Assembly (NCBI GenBank): GCA_023415275.1
Contig: JAEZLJ010000022.1
Coordinates: forward strand, 1 to 53,543
Source: Bacteroidota bacterium
Lineage (GTDB): Bacteria; Bacteroidota; Bacteroidia; Chitinophagales; Chitinophagaceae
Direction: 5' to 3'
Length of the DNA: 53,543 bases
The first letter of the stretch is position 1. Each line of letters begins with the position of its first letter. Positions 51,044 through 53,543 of the stretch are shown piece by piece. The translations under genes were made by a program, and so were the position numbers. A model generated the notes under the pieces. It was not told the DNA's origin and did not search any database. It saw only the letters and a program-made list of their open reading frames with translations.

Positions 51044-52354
51044 CTAGTCGTTCCGTATATAGGAAAACCGGGCATTCACTGCTGCAGTACGGTGTTCTGT
51101 AACATTCAACACCGTTTTTTGGAAATGTAGTGTTCCGGAAATGGTGCCCGATACCAGTTCACCAATATTACCCCAGGTATCAACCGTCACTGTGCCATTT
51201 CCAAATTTAGGCATCACAGAGCCTTCTTCCTGGTACTCGGTTATCCACTCATATGGATATGTAGTTACCGTACATGACACCAGGTTCTTTTCTCCAAAGG
51301 CATAGCTCCCTTTGCCATGAAAGCCTTCACCCATGGCCAGGACCAGGCTGGGGATCTTATCTCCTGTGATCTCTTTCGACATCATGAATATAAACAGGGA
51401 GCCGGCAGATGCGGAAGCGGTAACTGTTCCATCCAGGTCTTTAAAGCTTTGCCCATTGCAGCTAAATTCAAAATAAGCTTCCTTCTGCACGTAGACACGT
51501 GACAGGAGGGTGATGGTACCCCTTCCTGTATTAAGGTCAGCGCTTACGGTAACAGGATTGTTGGCAGGAATAGCTGCCGGAGCATGATACTGATTTGCAT
51601 TGCCGGCATTGCCAGTTAACCAACCATTACTATTGCCCTGTGCAGTGGTTGCGCCATTAACTAACCAGCCACTTACTTTATCGGTCGCTACCAGTTGTGG
51701 TTGTCCCAGCGTGTGCAGCATCTCTTCTATATTATTGGGATCAGGATCTTCAGTATATGGAAGTTTCATCACCTGCAGCAAGGCAGTTTGATTAACCAAT
51801 ATGGTTTTTTGTTCAGGCAGCATTTTGAAAGTGGCATAAAAAGACCAGCGGCTGAAATGTTTAATGGTAGCTGAAACGGTTTGTGCTGTTTTATTCACAG
51901 TCATGGTGCCCGTTCCTTTCCATATATTTTGATTGTCCTGGTAGCCGAGCTCCAGTAGCTCAGGTGCTGTGCCCACCAGTTCCTCATTGTTATAATGCAG
52001 TGTAATAGTGACAGGCTTGGTAAACTGCTGCCCATTGGGCAAAAAATCATAAGACAGGCCAATACCCAATGGAGTAGTGTTTTCAATGGGCTGAATGGTA
52101 ATGGGTGTATTGGCAGCCAAAGCGCCAGCTGGGATAGTTAGGGTGATCCTTCCATCAGGAGAGGTGACAGATCCACCTGCTGTACCAATGTTTTTCATCT
52201 GGGCATTGCCAACAGGCTTCCCGACAGAAGTAGGGTAAGGGGTTACGGTTTCTGTGGTGGGGGGAGAAGCAGGGCTTTCTTTCTTACAGGCGCTTAACAG
52301 GCCAAGGCAACATAACAGGGTTACTGAAAGTACGGCATACAATTTTCGTAGCAT
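51044..52354 (-). CDS. Lipoprotein with ZU5-like domain
   Basis: 436 residues. Leader MLRKLYAVLSVTLLCCLGLLSAC ends in a lipobox Cys. The segment NIGTAGGSVTSPDGRITLTIPAGALAANTPITIQPI (about 55-90) is the ZU5 signature (G-x-V-x-S-PDG-x-x-L-x-IPxGAL), followed by FLPNGQQFTKPVTITLHY. The remaining ~270 residues are beta-rich with no known domain. Probably surface exposed. The start 52354 gives the leader. A terminator-like hairpin 71 bp upstream could attenuate it. Confidence 0.83.
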   Translation of the reverse strand: MLRKLYAVLSVTLLCCLGLLSACKKESPASPPTTETVTPYPTSVGKPVGNAQMKNIGTAGGSVTSPDGRITLTIPAGALAANTPITIQPIENTTPLGIGLSYDFLPNGQQFTKPVTITLHYNNEELVGTAPELLELGYQDNQNIWKGTGTMTVNKTAQTVSATIKHFSRWSFYATFKMLPEQKTILVNQTALLQVMKLPYTEDPDPNNIEEMLHTLGQPQLVATDKVSGWLVNGATTAQGNSNGWLTGNAGNANQYHAPAAIPANNPVTVSADLNTGRGTITLLSRVYVQKEAYFEFSCNGQSFKDLDGTVTASASAGSLFIFMMSKEITGDKIPSLVLAMGEGFHGKGSYAFGEKNLVSCTVTTYPYEWITEYQEEGSVMPKFGNGTVTVDTWGNIGELVSGTISGTLHFQKTVLNVTEHRTAAVNARFSYIRND

Positions 52355-52424
52355 AAGAGTTTTCTTTTTATGGTGAGGCAACTATTTACCTTACTAAATC
52401 CGCTATAACTATTTATGTCAACTT

Positions 52425-52456
52425 ATAAAAAAGCCCAACCTTACGGGGTTGAGCTT
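52425..52456 (-). terminator. Terminator-like hairpin in the leader of the ZU5-type gene
   Basis: On the minus strand a stem (52431-52441 with 52446-52456, one C-A mismatch and one wobble) is followed by TTTTTTATAAG. No gene ends here: the nearest gene on the minus strand begins 71 bp downstream, and the plus-strand GAF gene begins 203 bp away. It may attenuate the lipoprotein gene or end a short RNA from 52460-52658. Confidence 0.6.
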
Positions 52457-52658
52457 CTGTGACGTTTGAAGGCTACAGTGGTTCGTTTTGGTTACTGGTC
52501 AAAACTACTTTGACCATTGGCTTCCCATAAACACACCATGAATGAATTGGTATATTAAAAACATGAATTGATAATTCTCCCCGCTGACTTCCAAAAGATG
52601 CCTGGATGTACCATTAACCGGTCTTTATTACTCTCTTTTGCCTTATATTTATATAGCG

Positions 52659-53183
52659 ATGTTTAATTCCATATACACTTCAGCATACGAGGAAGCCTTA
52701 CAGATGTTTCATAATGGGGTAGGTAAGGTGGAAGTTTTAAGTTTCCTGGCATTTGCTGCTGAACGAGCGGCAGGCTCGGATGCGGTGGTTTCCATCCTGC
52801 TGCTTGATGAAGCGGGTTTGCTTCGTAATGGTGCATCCCCCAGGCTGCCCCAGGACTACCTGCAGGCTATTGATGGATTAAAACCCAACCCTGAAGTGGG
52901 CACATGTGCGGCGGCTGCAGCCACAGGCAAAGTAGTGGTTACGCCAAGTTTTTACGCTGATAACAAATGGGCAGAGCTGCGTCACCTGCCTACTTCACTA
53001 GGATTTGTGGGCGCTTGGAGTATGCCCATAAAAACCAACATTGATGAAGTGCTGGGAACATTTGGAACTTATTACCGCAACCAGAAGCAGCCTTCAGTTG
53101 AAGAAATGAAAGGTGTGGAGCTCCTGGCCTCCGCCGCTGCTATTGTAGTATCAAAAAAGACAGCAGCAAATCCTGCCAATTGA
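52659..53183 (+). CDS. GAF-domain protein
   Basis: 174 residues, essentially one GAF domain: AAERAAGSDAVVSILLLDEAGLLRNGASPRLP, then PNPEVGTCAAAAATGKVVVTP, then GFVGAWSMPIKTNIDEVLGTFGTYYRNQKQPS and a closing helix MKGVELLASAAAIVVSKK. GAF domains bind small ligands or cofactors and usually feed histidine kinases; here it is alone, so output must come from a partner. ATG at 52659 is preferred to the upstream 52638 start. A series of repeat elements follows. Confidence 0.88.
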   Translation: MFNSIYTSAYEEALQMFHNGVGKVEVLSFLAFAAERAAGSDAVVSILLLDEAGLLRNGASPRLPQDYLQAIDGLKPNPEVGTCAAAAATGKVVVTPSFYADNKWAELRHLPTSLGFVGAWSMPIKTNIDEVLGTFGTYYRNQKQPSVEEMKGVELLASAAAIVVSKKTAANPAN

Positions 53184-53250
53184 ATATAGTGTTGTAGTTA
53201 ATCTTGAACGCATTTGTATAGCGTTTATCAATTTAATAATAAGGATTATG

Positions 53251-53533
53251 GACACATTTGCAGCGGCTATCTGTATAAATGCTTGTGCTGACACAAGCTA
53301 TGGCGGCCAAAAAATCTTTGCAGTTCACTTTTCATTAAATAAGTATGATTGTGACACATGTGCGGCGGCTGCTTGAAAATTAACCGGTGAGGATATAAGC
53401 TACGGCTGAAACTTTTATTAGCTTGTGGAGACACAAGCTATGGCTGTTAGGAAGAAAGTAATACTATTTAGCCTTGAATATGCCACAAGGAGCCATAGTA
53501 GCACAATCGCCATGGCTCGTGTCTCCACGAGCC
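53251..53533. repeat. Cluster of REP-like hairpin elements
   Basis: Units begin GACACA and run into a GGC-rich end: 53251-53270, 53290-53308, 53353-53371 and 53430-53448, plus one on the other strand at 53509-53523. Three form hairpins: GCTTGTG/CACAAGC (53281-53298), TAGCTTGTG/CACAAGCTA (53419-53440, 9-bp perfect stem) and GGCTCGTG/CACGAGCC (53514-53533). The pattern of short palindromes with conserved flanks resembles REP or RAYT-linked elements. The stretch 53184-53543 has no gene. Confidence 0.7.
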
Positions 53534-53543
53534 TCTTTGTAGC

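Noticed and set aside
1..53543. tRNA, rRNA, tmRNA or insertion sequences
   Set aside because: No TPsiC-loop plus acceptor stem pattern, rRNA segment or transposase was found on reading both strands; a formal scan was not possible.

Overview
The window looks like a chromosomal segment of a member of the Bacteroidota, most likely a Chitinophagaceae-type soil bacterium. The family-level placement is inference. The evidence is: many secreted proteins and lipoproteins with short hydrophobic leaders ending in a Cys followed by charged residues; candidate promoters of the Bacteroidota -7 type (TAnnTTTG) with no clear Shine-Dalgarno sequences; and a gene repertoire typical of that group (TPR, M61, S9/DPP-IV, M16 and S41 peptidases, FtsX-like permease, DUF4397 and ZU5-type lipoproteins, RRM proteins). 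No rRNA, tRNA, CRISPR array, prophage or insertion sequence was recognised. All calls come from reading the sequence; no database search was possible.

Layout. 1-611: non-coding, with an array of 11-bp repeats. 612-7668: CoA-disulfide reductase-rhodanese fusion, a TPR protein, an O-methyltransferase, an S41 peptidase, and an SDR coupled to a small unknown protein. 8006-10454: an RNA-binding island of three RRM proteins and one cold-shock-domain protein; the third RRM has lost its RNA-stacking aromatics and is coupled to a helical partner. 10589-13420: fatty-acid desaturase, a CsbD-like stress protein, and a HipA-like kinase overlapping DUF3037. 13428-25706: esterase, FtsX/MacB-like permease, PKD lipoprotein, lone response regulator, ZIP transporter, malic enzyme, DUF4397 lipoprotein, TspO, MFS exporter, M61 peptidase. 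25837-26457: a second 11-bp array and a double operator-like dyad ahead of a small basic protein. 26544-37694: SRPBCC, DsrE and GNAT proteins, an active/inactive M16 pair, a PQQ-type sugar dehydrogenase, a PAS histidine kinase with a degenerate ATP-binding box, an SDR, two lipoproteins and a GH43 glycosidase. 37884-48813: PhnA-like protein, azurin with an FNR-like dyad upstream, a second exported DsrE, a DPP-IV-like peptidase, a lipoprotein, an aldo/keto reductase, a dCMP deaminase, and a c-type cytochrome divergent from a two-gene b-type/decaheme c-type module. 48875-53543: paralogous lipoproteins, PncC, a ZU5-type lipoprotein with a possible attenuator, a GAF protein, and a cluster of REP-like hairpins at the right edge.

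How genes may work together. The clearest candidate system is 47264-48813: a five-helix protein with two H-X13-H pairs (predicted di-heme b-type) translationally coupled to a 305-residue protein with ten CxxCH motifs. With the divergent mono-heme cytochrome, and possibly azurin and the PQQ-type dehydrogenase, it suggests an envelope electron-transfer route. The second candidate is the RRM/cold-shock island, where all three RRM genes have about 100-nt leaders with shared motifs. The third is the pair of 11-bp repeat arrays with a common spacing rule.
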